Program-made: the position numbers and the translations under genes | Shown here: piece after piece, positions 50,301 to 59,337 of the stretch | Layout of the letters: every line of letters starts with the position of its first letter | Position numbering within the stretch: the stretch's first letter is position 1 | From: Georgenia satyanarayanai | GTDB lineage: Bacteria > Actinomycetota > Actinomycetes > Actinomycetales > Actinomycetaceae | Length of the DNA stretch: 64,000 nt | Reading direction: 5' to 3' | NCBI RefSeq assembly: GCF_900116375.1 | Contig: NZ_UETB01000003.1 | Coordinates: 110,890-174,889 of the forward strand | Notes under the pieces: generated by a model | Seen by the model: the letters and a program-made list of their open reading frames with translations, nothing else | Database searches by the model: none | Told to the model about the DNA's origin: nothing

Positions 50301-50306
50301 TACGAT
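50301..50306 (+). promoter_or_regulatory. -10-like TACGAT for mrp
   Basis: TACGAT ends six bases before the ATG at 50313, giving a probable leaderless message. Confidence 0.5.
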
Positions 50307-50312
50307 GGGGGT

Positions 50313-51434
50313 ATGTCTGCCCCCACCGTCGAAGCGATCCGCACCGAGCTGGAGAAGGTCCTCGACCCCGAGATCCGTCGCCCCATCACCGAGCTGGGGA
50401 TGGTGCGGTCCGTGGAGGTCGACGGCGGTGACGTCGTCGTCGGCATCGACCTCACCACCGCCGGCTGCCCCCTGCGGTCGACGATCACCAAGGACGTCAC
50501 CGCCGCCGCCCAGCGGGTGCAGGGCGTCGCCGACGTCCGCGTCGACATGGGCGTGATGAGCGAGGAGCAGCGCAAGTCGCTGCGCTCCCAGCTGCGCGGC
50601 GGCGTCGCCGAGCCGACCATCCCCTTCTCCGAGCCGGGCAACCTCACCCGCGTCTACGCCGTCACCTCCGGCAAGGGTGGGGTGGGCAAGTCCTCCGTGA
50701 CGGCGAACCTCGCCGCGGCGATGGCCGCCGAGGGGCTCAAGGTGGGCGTCGTGGACGCCGACATCTACGGCTTCTCCATCCCCCGCATGCTCGGCGTGGA
50801 GCACAGCCCCACCAAGGTCGACGACATGATCCTGCCGCCGGTCGCCGGTGACGTGAAGGTCATCTCGATCGGCATGTTCGCCCCTCCCGGGCGCCCGATC
50901 GTGTGGCGCGGACCGATGCTCCACCGCGCGCTGCAGCAGTTCCTCGCCGACGTCTTCTGGGGCGACCTCGACGTCCTCCTCCTCGACCTGCCGCCCGGCA
51001 CCGGTGACATCGCCATCTCCGTGGGCCAGCTCCTGCCGAACGCCGAGCTGCTCGTCGTCACCACGCCCCAGTCCGCGGCCGCGGAGGTCGCCGAGCGCGC
51101 CGGCTCCCTGGCCGGGCAGACGAACCAGCACGTCGTCGGCGTCATCGAGAACATGTCGTGGCTCGAGCAGCCCGACGGCCAGCGCGTGGAGCTCTTCGGC
51201 TCCGGCGGCGGCCAGCAGGTCGCGGACAACCTCTCGGCCGGCCTCGGCTACGACGTCCCGCTGCTGGGCCAGGTGCCGCTGGAGATCAAGCTCCGCGAGG
51301 GCGGTGACTCCGGGCGACCCTTCGTCCAGGACGACGACTCCCCCGCCGCCGACGTGCTGCGCACCGTGGCCAAGCGGCTGAGCCAGCGGGCCCGCGGCCT
51401 GGCCGGGCGCTCCCTGGGCATCAGCCCGCTCTGA
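50313..51434 (+). CDS. mrp: Mrp/NBP35-type P-loop ATPase
   Basis: Iron-sulfur carrier-type ATPase of 373 residues. An N-terminal MIP18 (DUF59) domain (about 5-85; LDPEIRRPITELGMV, TTAGCPLRSTI) joins a ParA-like ATPase with deviant Walker A SGKGGVGKSSVTANLA, VVDADIYGFSIPRMLG and LLLDLPPGTGD. The CxxC pair that holds the cluster in E. coli ApbC is absent: the segment reads ENMSWLEQPDGQRVELFGSG. The only Cys is in the MIP18 part. That matches other actinobacterial Mrp proteins as far as I recall. It lies near the sigE block, as in Mycobacterium. Confidence 0.92.
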   Translation: MSAPTVEAIRTELEKVLDPEIRRPITELGMVRSVEVDGGDVVVGIDLTTAGCPLRSTITKDVTAAAQRVQGVADVRVDMGVMSEEQRKSLRSQLRGGVAEPTIPFSEPGNLTRVYAVTSGKGGVGKSSVTANLAAAMAAEGLKVGVVDADIYGFSIPRMLGVEHSPTKVDDMILPPVAGDVKVISIGMFAPPGRPIVWRGPMLHRALQQFLADVFWGDLDVLLLDLPPGTGDIAISVGQLLPNAELLVVTTPQSAAAEVAERAGSLAGQTNQHVVGVIENMSWLEQPDGQRVELFGSGGGQQVADNLSAGLGYDVPLLGQVPLEIKLREGGDSGRPFVQDDDSPAADVLRTVAKRLSQRARGLAGRSLGISPL

Positions 51435-51473
51435 CGCCGTCGACCGCTCGCCCTGGCGGCCCGCTGGGGCGCG

Positions 51474-51791
51474 CTACGTGGCCTCGTCGTCGAAGGGGGC
51501 GCGGCCACCGGGCGCCCTCGGGGGCCGGGCCGGGCGGTCGTCGTCCTCACGCAGGGCGTCGCGGACGATGCGCCGCGGGTCGTACTGGCGCGGGTCGAGC
51601 GAGCGCAGGTCGAGGTCCTCGAACTCCGGGCCCAGCTCGGCGCGGACGCGCTCGGTGGTGTCCGTGGTGAGCCGGCGCAGGTTCCGCACCAGCCCCGCGA
51701 GCTGCTGCGCGTACTGCGGCAGCCGTTCGGGGCCGATGAGGATGACGGCCAGCAGCGCGATGACCGCTAGCTCGGACCCGTTGATCGGCAC
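51474..51791 (-). CDS. tatB: Sec-independent translocase component TatB
   Basis: Twin-arginine translocation component of 105 residues. The short N-terminal helix (ELAVIALLAVILIGPERLPQ) with the conserved Gly-Pro-Glu-Arg hinge is followed by an amphipathic helix (YAQQLAGLVRNLRRLTTD) and a charged tail. Located after htrA in the sigE block, as in Mycobacterium, which supports TatB rather than TatA. GTG start with TATCCT six bases upstream, so it may have its own leaderless message. Confidence 0.9.
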   Translation of the reverse strand: MPINGSELAVIALLAVILIGPERLPQYAQQLAGLVRNLRRLTTDTTERVRAELGPEFEDLDLRSLDPRQYDPRRIVRDALREDDDRPARPPRAPGGRAPFDDEAT

Positions 51792-51797
51792 GCCCCC

Positions 51798-51803
51798 AGG
51801 ATA
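51798..51803 (-). promoter_or_regulatory. -10-like TATCCT for tatB
   Basis: Minus-strand TATCCT ends six bases before the GTG at 51791 and lies just before the htrA stop, so tatB can be expressed apart from htrA. Confidence 0.45.
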
Positions 51804-51812
51804 GGCCGACCG

Positions 51813-53393
<1,581 letters not shown>

Positions 53394-53430
53394 GGGCACA
53401 GTCTCCTCCCAGATCGGGGCGCGGGCCGCC

Positions 53431-54267
53431 TCAGCCCAGCGCCCACCCCGTCACGGTGTCCCAGCCGCGCACGAACCGGGCACCGACCGAGGTGTCGTAC
53501 TCGCCGTCGGGCAGGGCGGCGAGGATGGCGTCGCTCACCGACGCGTCGTCGGGTGCCGCGAGGACGACGACGACGCAGCCCTCGCTCTGCAGGGCGAGGT
53601 CGTGCACGCCGCTGCGCAGGAGGAGGGCGTCACGCTGACCGACGAGCTCGGTCTGCAGCTGGTCCGCGGCCTCGCCCGCCAGCACCCCGCGCTGCTGGAG
53701 GACCCGCACGTGCGCCATGGCGCCGGCGATCTCCACCTCGAGCACCTCACCGTCCTCGGTCTCGTGCACGGCGACGTCCACCACCCGCATCCCGCTGGGC
53801 AGCGACTCGGGCGCGCTCCACCCCTGCTCGGACATCCACGCGACGACGTCGCCGCTCACCTCGCCGCTCGCGTCGGCGAGCTCCTCGGGGCGCTCCCCGA
53901 CGTTGCCCGACACGACGTCGAGGATGGCGTGCGGGTCCGTCCGCGGCTCGGACAGGCTCCCGACGACGACGAGACCGACGGCGCAGGCCGCGGCCAGCCC
54001 GCCGGCACCCGCCGCGGCGAGCAGGACGCGCCGCCCGCGGGGCGCGCGCTCCTCCGGGCCCGGCCGCAGCGCGAGCAGGCGCGCGGTGAGCTCGGGGCCC
54101 GGCTCGACGTCCCACGCCTGGCTGAGCATCGTCCGTGAGGCGCGCTCCTGGCCGAGCAGCCAGTGGCAGCGCGCGCAGGCCGCGGCGTGGGCGAGCAGCT
54201 CCTCGGCCTCGGCGGCGGGCAGCTGACCGTCGACGAGCGGGGCGACCCTGGACCCCAGGTGGCTCAC
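53431..54267 (-). CDS. rseA: Anti-sigma factor RseA-like with zinc-binding motif
   Basis: Membrane anti-sigma factor of 278 residues. N-terminal ZAS-type domain (about 1-65) with the HAAACARC motif (HxxxCxxC). A membrane helix spans about 82-105. The extracytoplasmic part (about 110-278) has no named domain that I recognise. The GTG start overlaps the sigE stop (GTGA), as expected for a coupled sigma/anti-sigma pair. It should hold SigE inactive until envelope stress triggers its release. Confidence 0.9.
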   Translation of the reverse strand: MSHLGSRVAPLVDGQLPAAEAEELLAHAAACARCHWLLGQERASRTMLSQAWDVEPGPELTARLLALRPGPEERAPRGRRVLLAAAGAGGLAAACAVGLVVVGSLSEPRTDPHAILDVVSGNVGERPEELADASGEVSGDVVAWMSEQGWSAPESLPSGMRVVDVAVHETEDGEVLEVEIAGAMAHVRVLQQRGVLAGEAADQLQTELVGQRDALLLRSGVHDLALQSEGCVVVVLAAPDDASVSDAILAALPDGEYDTSVGARFVRGWDTVTGWALG

Positions 54268-54824
54268 GAGACCACCTCGCTGTCCACGGTGCCCGGGCGC
54301 AGGTGGCCGAGCCGGTCACGGAGCATGGCGCGGCCGCGGTGGATGCGCGAGCGGACCGTGCCCATCTTGATCCCGAGCGTCGCGGCGATCTCCTCGTAGG
54401 ACAGGCCCTCGACGTCGCACAGGACGACGGCGACGCGGTACTTGGGAGGCAGCTCGTCCAGCGCCTCCTGGATGTCCGGGTCCACGTGCCCGTGCTCGTA
54501 GCGCCGGTGCAGGTCGTGCTGCTCGTGGGACGCGGGGACCTGCTCGGCGTTCTCCCCGAGGTGGGTGAGCCGCACGCGTGAGCGCTTGCGAGCGCCGTCG
54601 AGGAAGAGGTTGGTGGTGATGCGGTGCAGCCAGCCCTCGAAGGAGCCGGGCTGGTAGGAGTGGAGCGAGCGGAACACCCGGATGAAGGTCTCCTGGGTGA
54701 GGTCCTCGGCGTCGGCCCTGTTGCCGGTGAGCCGGTAGGCGAGGCGGTAGACCCGCGCGGAGTGGTCGCGCACGACCTCCTCCCACGACGGCACGCTCCA
54801 CGTGGTCTCGTCCTGAGTGGTCAT
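54264..54824 (-). CDS. sigE: ECF RNA polymerase sigma factor SigE
   Basis: Extracytoplasmic-function sigma factor of 186 residues. Region 2 at about 17-88 ([39 protein letters not shown]) and region 4 at about 118-172 ([39 protein letters not shown]). First gene of sigE-rseA-htrA-tatB and divergent from an O-methyltransferase, the same order as in Mycobacterium. A TACCCT hexamer at 54856-54861 (minus) may be one promoter. Confidence 0.94.
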   Translation of the reverse strand: MTTQDETTWSVPSWEEVVRDHSARVYRLAYRLTGNRADAEDLTQETFIRVFRSLHSYQPGSFEGWLHRITTNLFLDGARKRSRVRLTHLGENAEQVPASHEQHDLHRRYEHGHVDPDIQEALDELPPKYRVAVVLCDVEGLSYEEIAATLGIKMGTVRSRIHRGRAMLRDRLGHLRPGTVDSEVVS

Positions 54825-54855
54825 GCGGCGGCCTCTTCCGTGCGGTCTGGGTGCC

Positions 54856-54861
54856 AGGGTA
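54856..54861 (-). promoter_or_regulatory. -10-like TACCCT for sigE
   Basis: Minus-strand TACCCT lies about 32 bases upstream of the sigE ATG, with a weak GGAAGAGG ribosome site between. Confidence 0.35.
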
Positions 54862-54909
54862 CGAGGAGAACCTGGGGAGGACCTGGGAGTGGGACCGGTG
54901 CCACGGCGC

Positions 54910-54915
54910 TACGAT
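54910..54915 (+). promoter_or_regulatory. -10-like TACGAT for the O-methyltransferase
   Basis: TACGAT lies about 41 bases before the proposed ATC start; the leader contains a full AGGAGG at 54944-54949. Confidence 0.45.
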
Positions 54916-54956
54916 CGAGGTCGACCCTCGTCCGTGCGCACCCAGGAGGCACCACC

Positions 54957-55592
54957 ATCGCTGCCGAGAAGGCCCTCAGCTGGGCCTACACCGAGGAGTT
55001 CGTGCCCGAGGACGAGGTCGCCGCCGGCGCGCGCCGGCGGGCGGAGGAGCTCGGCGCCACCGCGGTGAGCCCGGGGACCGGTGCGGCGCTGCGGCTGCTG
55101 GCCGCCGCCGTCGGCGCCCGCGCCGTCGTCGAGATCGGCACGGGGACGGGCGTGAGCGGCCTGTGGCTGCTCGGCGGGATGAGCCCCGACGGCGTCCTCA
55201 CGACCATCGACGTCGACACCGACCACCAGCGCGCCGCCCGCGAGGCCTTCACCGCGGCGGGGGTGAGGTCGGCACGCACGCGCCTCATCTCCGGCCGCGC
55301 CATGGACGTGCTGCCGCGCATGGCGGACAACGCCTACGACCTCGTGCTCGTCGACGCCGACCCGGCCGAGGCCGCCGACTACGTCGAGCAGGCCACCCGC
55401 ATGCTGCGCGTGGGCGGCGTGCTCGCCGTGACCAACACCCTGTGGCACGACCGCGTGGCCGACCCCGCCCGACGCGACGAGCCGACGGTCGCGATGCGCG
55501 AGCTGGGCAAGACGGTGCGCGCCGACGAGCGCCTCACCACCGCCCTGCTGCCCTCCGGCACCGGCCTCCTCGCCGCCGTCCGCCGCCGCTGA
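54957..55592 (+). CDS. Class I SAM-dependent O-methyltransferase, probable ATC start
   Basis: SAM-dependent methyltransferase of about 211 residues of the catechol O-methyltransferase-like family 3 (Rv1220c-type, divergent from sigE). SAM motif I is VVEIGTGTGVSGLWL, with the Asp in TTIDVDTDHQRAA and LVLVDADPAEAADY further on. The conserved N-terminus of the family (KALSWAYTEEFVPEDEV) begins right after an AGGAGG ribosome site, with no ATG, GTG or TTG in frame between them. The codon at the correct distance is ATC at 54957, so I propose it as the start. The next in-frame GTG (about 55002) would remove the conserved N-terminus. Confidence 0.85.
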   Translation: MAAEKALSWAYTEEFVPEDEVAAGARRRAEELGATAVSPGTGAALRLLAAAVGARAVVEIGTGTGVSGLWLLGGMSPDGVLTTIDVDTDHQRAAREAFTAAGVRSARTRLISGRAMDVLPRMADNAYDLVLVDADPAEAADYVEQATRMLRVGGVLAVTNTLWHDRVADPARRDEPTVAMRELGKTVRADERLTTALLPSGTGLLAAVRRR

Positions 55593-55637
55593 CGCACCAC
55601 GCCCCTCCCCGGCGCCGCACCCCCGCCCCCCTCTTGC

Positions 55638-55704
55638 CGAGTACGCACATACGGTCACCGCGGGCGCCTACGAGGCGCTCGGGGTGACCGTATGTGCGTA
55701 CTCG
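55638..55704. repeat. Long-armed intergenic palindrome, copy B
   Basis: A perfect 22-base inverted repeat (arms 55638-55659 and 55683-55704) around a 23-base loop containing GCGCC/GGCGC. Both arms match the inner 22 bases of copy A at 11.4 kb exactly (core GAGTACGCACATACGGTCAC), while the loops differ apart from the mini-stem. It also lies between convergent genes. Confidence 0.9.
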
Positions 55705-55753
55705 CGGAAGGGAGGGCGGCGCGGCGCGGGTGCCGTGCCGTGCCGCGCCGCGG

Positions 55754-56410
55754 TCAGTCCTGGAAGCCGTCGAGGACCGACGCCGAGCCGGACAGGCCCA
55801 GGCGGGTGGCGCCGGCCTCGATCATCGCCTGGGCGGCCGCGGCGTCGCGGATGCCGCCGGACGCCTTGACCCCGAGGCGGCCGTCCACGGTGCGGGCCAT
55901 GAGCTCGACGGCGTGGACGCTGGCGCCTCCGGTGGGGTGGAAGCCGGTGGACGTCTTGACGAAGTCCGCGCCGGCCGACTCGGAGGCCCGGCAGGCGGCG
56001 ATGATCTGCTCGTCGTCCAGGGCGGCGGACTCGATGATGACCTTGAGGACGGCCGGGGCCGGCACGGCCGCGCGGACCGCGGCGATGTCCGCCTCGACGG
56101 CGGCCCAGTTCCCCGCGAGGGCCTCGCCGAGGTTGATGACCATGTCCACCTCGTCCGCGCCGTCGGCGACGGCGCGGGCTGCCTCGGCCGCCTTGACCTC
56201 GCTGTGGTGGGCACCGGAGGGGAAGCCGCAGACAGTGGCCACGACGAGGCCCTCGGCGCCCTCGAGCGGCAGCTGGGACGGGGAGACGCACACGGCGAGG
56301 ACCCCGAGCTCGCGGGCGTCGGCGACGAGCGCCGCGACCTGCTCGCGGGTGGCCTCGGGCTTGAGCAGGGTGTGGTCGATCATCTGGGCGACGGCGTGAC
56401 GGGTGGTCAT
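55754..56410 (-). CDS. deoC: Deoxyribose-phosphate aldolase
   Basis: Class I aldolase of 218 residues that splits 2-deoxyribose 5-phosphate into glyceraldehyde 3-phosphate and acetaldehyde, the last step of deoxynucleoside breakdown. The Schiff-base Lys is in [13 protein letters not shown], the second active-site Lys in [11 protein letters not shown], and the Asp in [11 protein letters not shown]. The ATG has a GGAGGA site. It is downstream of, and likely works with, cdd and deoA on the same strand, though separated by two other genes and a hairpin. Confidence 0.95.
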   Translation of the reverse strand: MTTRHAVAQMIDHTLLKPEATREQVAALVADARELGVLAVCVSPSQLPLEGAEGLVVATVCGFPSGAHHSEVKAAEAARAVADGADEVDMVINLGEALAGNWAAVEADIAAVRAAVPAPAVLKVIIESAALDDEQIIAACRASESAGADFVKTSTGFHPTGGASVHAVELMARTVDGRLGVKASGGIRDAAAAQAMIEAGATRLGLSGSASVLDGFQD

Positions 56411-56447
56411 GTGCTTCCTCCTGGGCTCGGTGCCCCGAGCCTATCGG

Positions 56448-56654
56448 CTAGGCCTCCTCGCCCTCGTCGGGGTCGCCGTCGTCCACGGGGACCTCGATGG
56501 CCTGCTCGACCTGGTCCGCCTCGGCGGCCTCGCGGTCGGGGTCGACGACCTCGGGCGGGTCGTAGTCCTCACCGGTCTCGGGGTCGAGCGCGGCCACGGC
56601 CTCCTCGGGGTCGGGCAGGTCCTCGGCGGGGGGCGGGCTCACTGGAGTGCTCAT
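56448..56654 (-). CDS. 68-residue acidic hydrophilic protein
   Basis: Small protein with a good ribosome site (AGAGGGAGA), starting MSTPVSPPPAEDLPDPEEAV and ending PDEGEEA. About a third of residues are Asp or Glu; no hydrophobic segment, probably disordered. No family known to me. It lies between deoC and a hairpin, so it may share the deoC message. Confidence 0.65.
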   Translation of the reverse strand: MSTPVSPPPAEDLPDPEEAVAALDPETGEDYDPPEVVDPDREAAEADQVEQAIEVPVDDGDPDEGEEA

Positions 56655-56672
56655 CGTCTCCCTCTCTCGGGT

Positions 56673-56705
56673 CGCTCACGGGCCTCCCAGTGTGGCCCGT
56701 GAGCG
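56673..56705 (-). terminator. Hairpin downstream of the Cys-containing hypothetical gene
   Basis: CGCTCACGGGCC (56673-56684) and its complement (56694-56705) with a nine-base loop, in the gap between the hypothetical gene (ends 56728) and the acidic protein gene. Confidence 0.65.
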
Positions 56706-56727
56706 GGCGACGTGCAGGGCGGGCGGC

Positions 56728-57507
56728 TCAGGCAGGGACGGGCAGCAGCGCGGCGACGACGTGCGTCCAGCCGCCGAGGGCGCGCAGCGGCTCGGTGCGC
56801 CCGAGCAGGTCCGCGGACGGCACCGTGAGGACCGAGCCCCGCGAGGGCTCGTAGATGCGCAGCGTGCCGGGCACCGCCGCCCCGGACGGAGGCGGGACGG
56901 CGAGGACGACGTGGCGCGGGACGGCGTGGGCGAGCCCGCCGCGGACGTCCCCGCCCGTGTACAGCGGCACGGGGTGCCCGCGCCGGTTGGCGGCCTCGAC
57001 CAGCCCGAGCACCGTGGCGCCGTCCTCGGTGGTGTCGTCGACGGGGCGCACGCGGTAGCGCACCCCGGGGAAGCGGGCCTCGCGTGCCGCGGTCCACGGC
57101 GGCGTCCCGAGCCCGGCGGGCCAGGGCAGCGGGCCGAGGGCGCGTCTCCCGGTCGCGGCCTTCACCCGCTGCTGGGCTGCGGCGAAGCGCTCGGCCGCGC
57201 CACCGGGGACGTCCTCGTGCGGCACCTCCGGCGGACGCGGGCCGGCGGGCAGCTGGCCGGTCTCCAGCCACTGCGCCAGCGCCGGGTCACCGGTGGCGGC
57301 GAGCATGACGAGCACGGCCGAGCCGCAGGTGGTCGCGTCGACCTGCCGGGCGCGGGCGCCGCCGAGCAGGACGGGCAGCCCGTCCGCGGGCTCCCCTGCG
57401 TCCGCGACGGCGACCGGCCCCGTGGTCGCGTGCGGCGTGCGCACGGGCCGGCTCAGCGCGGCCAGCGGGGCCGTCAGCTGCCACCTGTGCCATGACGACG
57501 TCGCCAC
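56728..57507 (-). CDS. Uncharacterised protein, possible papain-like cysteine peptidase fold
   Basis: Protein of about 259 residues starting at a GTG two bases after the deoA stop. I do not recognise a named family. Features that suggest a cysteine hydrolase: a single Cys at the head of a helix in RQVDATTCGSAVLVMLAATG, a later His in VPRHVVLAVPP, and a polar residue after it in LRIYEPSRGSVLTV. This Gln/Cys/His/Glu order is what C39-like or papain-like folds show, but the match is weak. No signal peptide. Placement right after deoA suggests co-expression with nucleoside salvage. Confidence 0.75.
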   Translation of the reverse strand: MATSSWHRWQLTAPLAALSRPVRTPHATTGPVAVADAGEPADGLPVLLGGARARQVDATTCGSAVLVMLAATGDPALAQWLETGQLPAGPRPPEVPHEDVPGGAAERFAAAQQRVKAATGRRALGPLPWPAGLGTPPWTAAREARFPGVRYRVRPVDDTTEDGATVLGLVEAANRRGHPVPLYTGGDVRGGLAHAVPRHVVLAVPPPSGAAVPGTLRIYEPSRGSVLTVPSADLLGRTEPLRALGGWTHVVAALLPVPA

Positions 57508-57508
57508 G

Positions 57509-58798
57509 TCAGCCCGCGATCTTCTCGAGGACGACGTCGCCGCCCACCTGGCCGTCGCCCGCGCCGACGTCGATGCCGCCCTCGAGCGCCTGCCGGGCGC
57601 GGTCGAAGCGCTCGGGCGTGTCGGTGTGCATGGTGAGCAGCGGCTGCCCCGCGCGGACCGTGTCGCCCGGCTTGACGTGCAGCTCGACGCCGGCCCCGGC
57701 CTGCACCGCGTCACCCTGGCGGGCGCGGCCCGCGCCCAGGCGCCACGCGCACACCCCGACGGCGTAGGCGTCCAGACGGTCGACCACGCCGTCGGCCTGG
57801 GCGGTCAGCGTCTCGGTCTCCCGGGCCGTGGGCAGCGCCGCGTCCGGGTCGCCGCCCTGGGCGCTGATCATGCGGCGCCACACGTCCATGGCGCGGCCGT
57901 CGGCCAGCGCCGCGCGGGGGTCGGCGTCGGTGCGGCCGGCGGCGTCGAGCATCTCGCGGGCCAGGGCGACGGTGAGCTCGACGACGTCCTCGGGTCCGCC
58001 GCCGGCGAGGACCTCGACGGACTCGCGGACCTCGAGCGCGTTGCCCGCCGTGAGGCCGAGCGGGGTGGACATGTCGGTGAGGAGCGCCGTCGTGCGCACC
58101 CCGGCGTCGCTGCCGAGGGCCACCATCGTGCGGGCGAGCTCGCGTGCGGCGTCGAGGTCCTTCATGAACGCGCCGGAGCCGACCTTGACGTCGAGCACGA
58201 GCGAGTCGGTGCCCTCGGCGATCTTCTTGCTCATGATCGAGGAGGCGATGAGCGGGATCGCCTCGACGGTGCCGGTCGTGTCGCGCAGCGCGTAGAGCTT
58301 CTTGTCCGCCGGGGCCAGGCCCGTGCCGGCCGCGCAGATGACCGCGCCGACGTCCTCGAGCTGGCGCAGGATCGCGTCGTTGTCGAGGTCGGCGCGCCAG
58401 CCCGGGATCGCCTCGAGCTTGTCCAGGGTGCCGCCGGTGTGGCCCAGGCCGCGGCCCGAGAGCTGAGGGACGGCGACGTCGAAGACGGCCACGAGCGGGG
58501 CGAGCGGCAGGGTGATCTTGTCGCCCACGCCGCCCGTGGAGTGCTTGTCCGAGGTGGGGCGGGACAGGCCGGAGAAGTCCATCCGGCTGCCGGAGGCGAT
58601 CATCGCCGTGGTCCACCGGGAGATCTCGTCGCGGCCCATGCCCCGCAGGAAGATCGCCATCGCCAGCGCCGACATCTGCTCGTCGGCGACGACCCCACGG
58701 GTGTAGGCGTCGATCACCCAGTCGATCTCGGCGGGGGCGAGGACGCCGCCGCCGCGCTTGGTCCGGATGAGGTCGACGACGTCGAAGGCTTCGGTCAT
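57509..58798 (-). CDS. deoA: Thymidine (pyrimidine-nucleoside) phosphorylase
   Basis: Phosphorolysis of thymidine or deoxyuridine to base and 2-deoxyribose 1-phosphate, 429 residues. The family signature lies at about 80-120 (SDKHSTGGVGDKITLPLAP and SGRGLGHTGGTLDKLEAIPG), with the phosphate-binding Lys and Ser, and SSIMSKKIAEGTDSLVLDVK in the middle. The C-terminal PYNP domain is present (VELHVKPGDTVRAGQPLL). The ATG at 58798 has TAGGGT seven bases upstream, suggesting a leaderless start. Downstream of cdd. Confidence 0.95.
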   Translation of the reverse strand: MTEAFDVVDLIRTKRGGGVLAPAEIDWVIDAYTRGVVADEQMSALAMAIFLRGMGRDEISRWTTAMIASGSRMDFSGLSRPTSDKHSTGGVGDKITLPLAPLVAVFDVAVPQLSGRGLGHTGGTLDKLEAIPGWRADLDNDAILRQLEDVGAVICAAGTGLAPADKKLYALRDTTGTVEAIPLIASSIMSKKIAEGTDSLVLDVKVGSGAFMKDLDAARELARTMVALGSDAGVRTTALLTDMSTPLGLTAGNALEVRESVEVLAGGGPEDVVELTVALAREMLDAAGRTDADPRAALADGRAMDVWRRMISAQGGDPDAALPTARETETLTAQADGVVDRLDAYAVGVCAWRLGAGRARQGDAVQAGAGVELHVKPGDTVRAGQPLLTMHTDTPERFDRARQALEGGIDVGAGDGQVGGDVVLEKIAG

Positions 58799-58805
58799 GG
58801 GCCCC

Positions 58806-58811
58806 ACCCTA
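58806..58811 (-). promoter_or_regulatory. -10-like TAGGGT for deoA
   Basis: Minus-strand TAGGGT ends seven bases before the deoA ATG and overlaps the outer arm of the palindrome at 58809-58895. Confidence 0.45.
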
Positions 58812-58895
58812 GGACGAGGCGCACGACGGCGCCGACAGCAGGGCTGGCGTGCCCACGGGACCGGGGGCGCACCGCCGTCGTGCGCGACGTCCTAG
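58809..58895. terminator. Two-part palindrome between cdd and deoA
   Basis: Outer CTAGGAC/GTCCTAG (58809-58815, 58889-58895) and inner GCGCACGACGGCG and complement (58819-58831, 58873-58885) pair with a symmetric three-base internal loop, around a 41-base loop. It overlaps the cdd stop codon on one side and the deoA -10 hexamer on the other. It may end cdd transcription or be an operator for deoA. Confidence 0.6.
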
Positions 58896-59299
58896 CGGGA
58901 GGTCCACTCGTCGAGGTGGGCGGGGCCGAAGGCCTCCGGCAGCACCTCCGTCATCGGGTGGATGCCGCTCGGCGTCTCGACGAGGAGCTCGGGGCCACCG
59001 TGCTCCCACAGGAGCTGGCGGCAGCGGCCGCAGGGGACGATGACGCGCCCCTCGCCGTCGACGCAGGTGAAGGCGACGAGCCGGCCGCCGCCGGTGGCGT
59101 GCAACGCGGAGACGAGCCCGCACTCGGCGCACAGGCCGATGCCGTAGGAGGCGTTCTCGACGTTGCAGCCCGTGACGGTGCGGCCGTCGTCGACGAGCGC
59201 GGCCGCGCCCACGGGGTAGGTGGAGTAGGGCACGTAGGCGCGGGCGACCATCCCCCGCGCCAGCTCGCGCAGTCGCTCCCAGGTGGCGTCGTCGATCAT
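58892..59299 (-). CDS. cdd: Cytidine deaminase
   Basis: Zinc enzyme of 135 residues that turns cytidine and deoxycytidine into uridine and deoxyuridine. Zinc and catalytic residues are in GLCAECGLV (Cys, Glu) and VPCGRCRQLLWE (Cys-x-x-Cys); the substrate-binding block is YSTYPVGAAAL and GCNVENASYG. The ATG has GGAGGA upstream. It follows the permease gene by 38 bases in the nucleoside operon. Confidence 0.95.
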   Translation of the reverse strand: MIDDATWERLRELARGMVARAYVPYSTYPVGAAALVDDGRTVTGCNVENASYGIGLCAECGLVSALHATGGGRLVAFTCVDGEGRVIVPCGRCRQLLWEHGGPELLVETPSGIHPMTEVLPEAFGPAHLDEWTSR

Positions 59300-59337
59300 G
59301 GCTTCCTCCAGGTGGGGGCGCTGCGCGAGCGGGCGGG

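Noticed and set aside
46674-51131. Very long minus-strand open frame (1485 codons)
   Set aside because: Antisense to the DUF1003, secreted hydrolase and mrp genes; stop codons are rare in GC-rich antisense frames. No recognisable domain.
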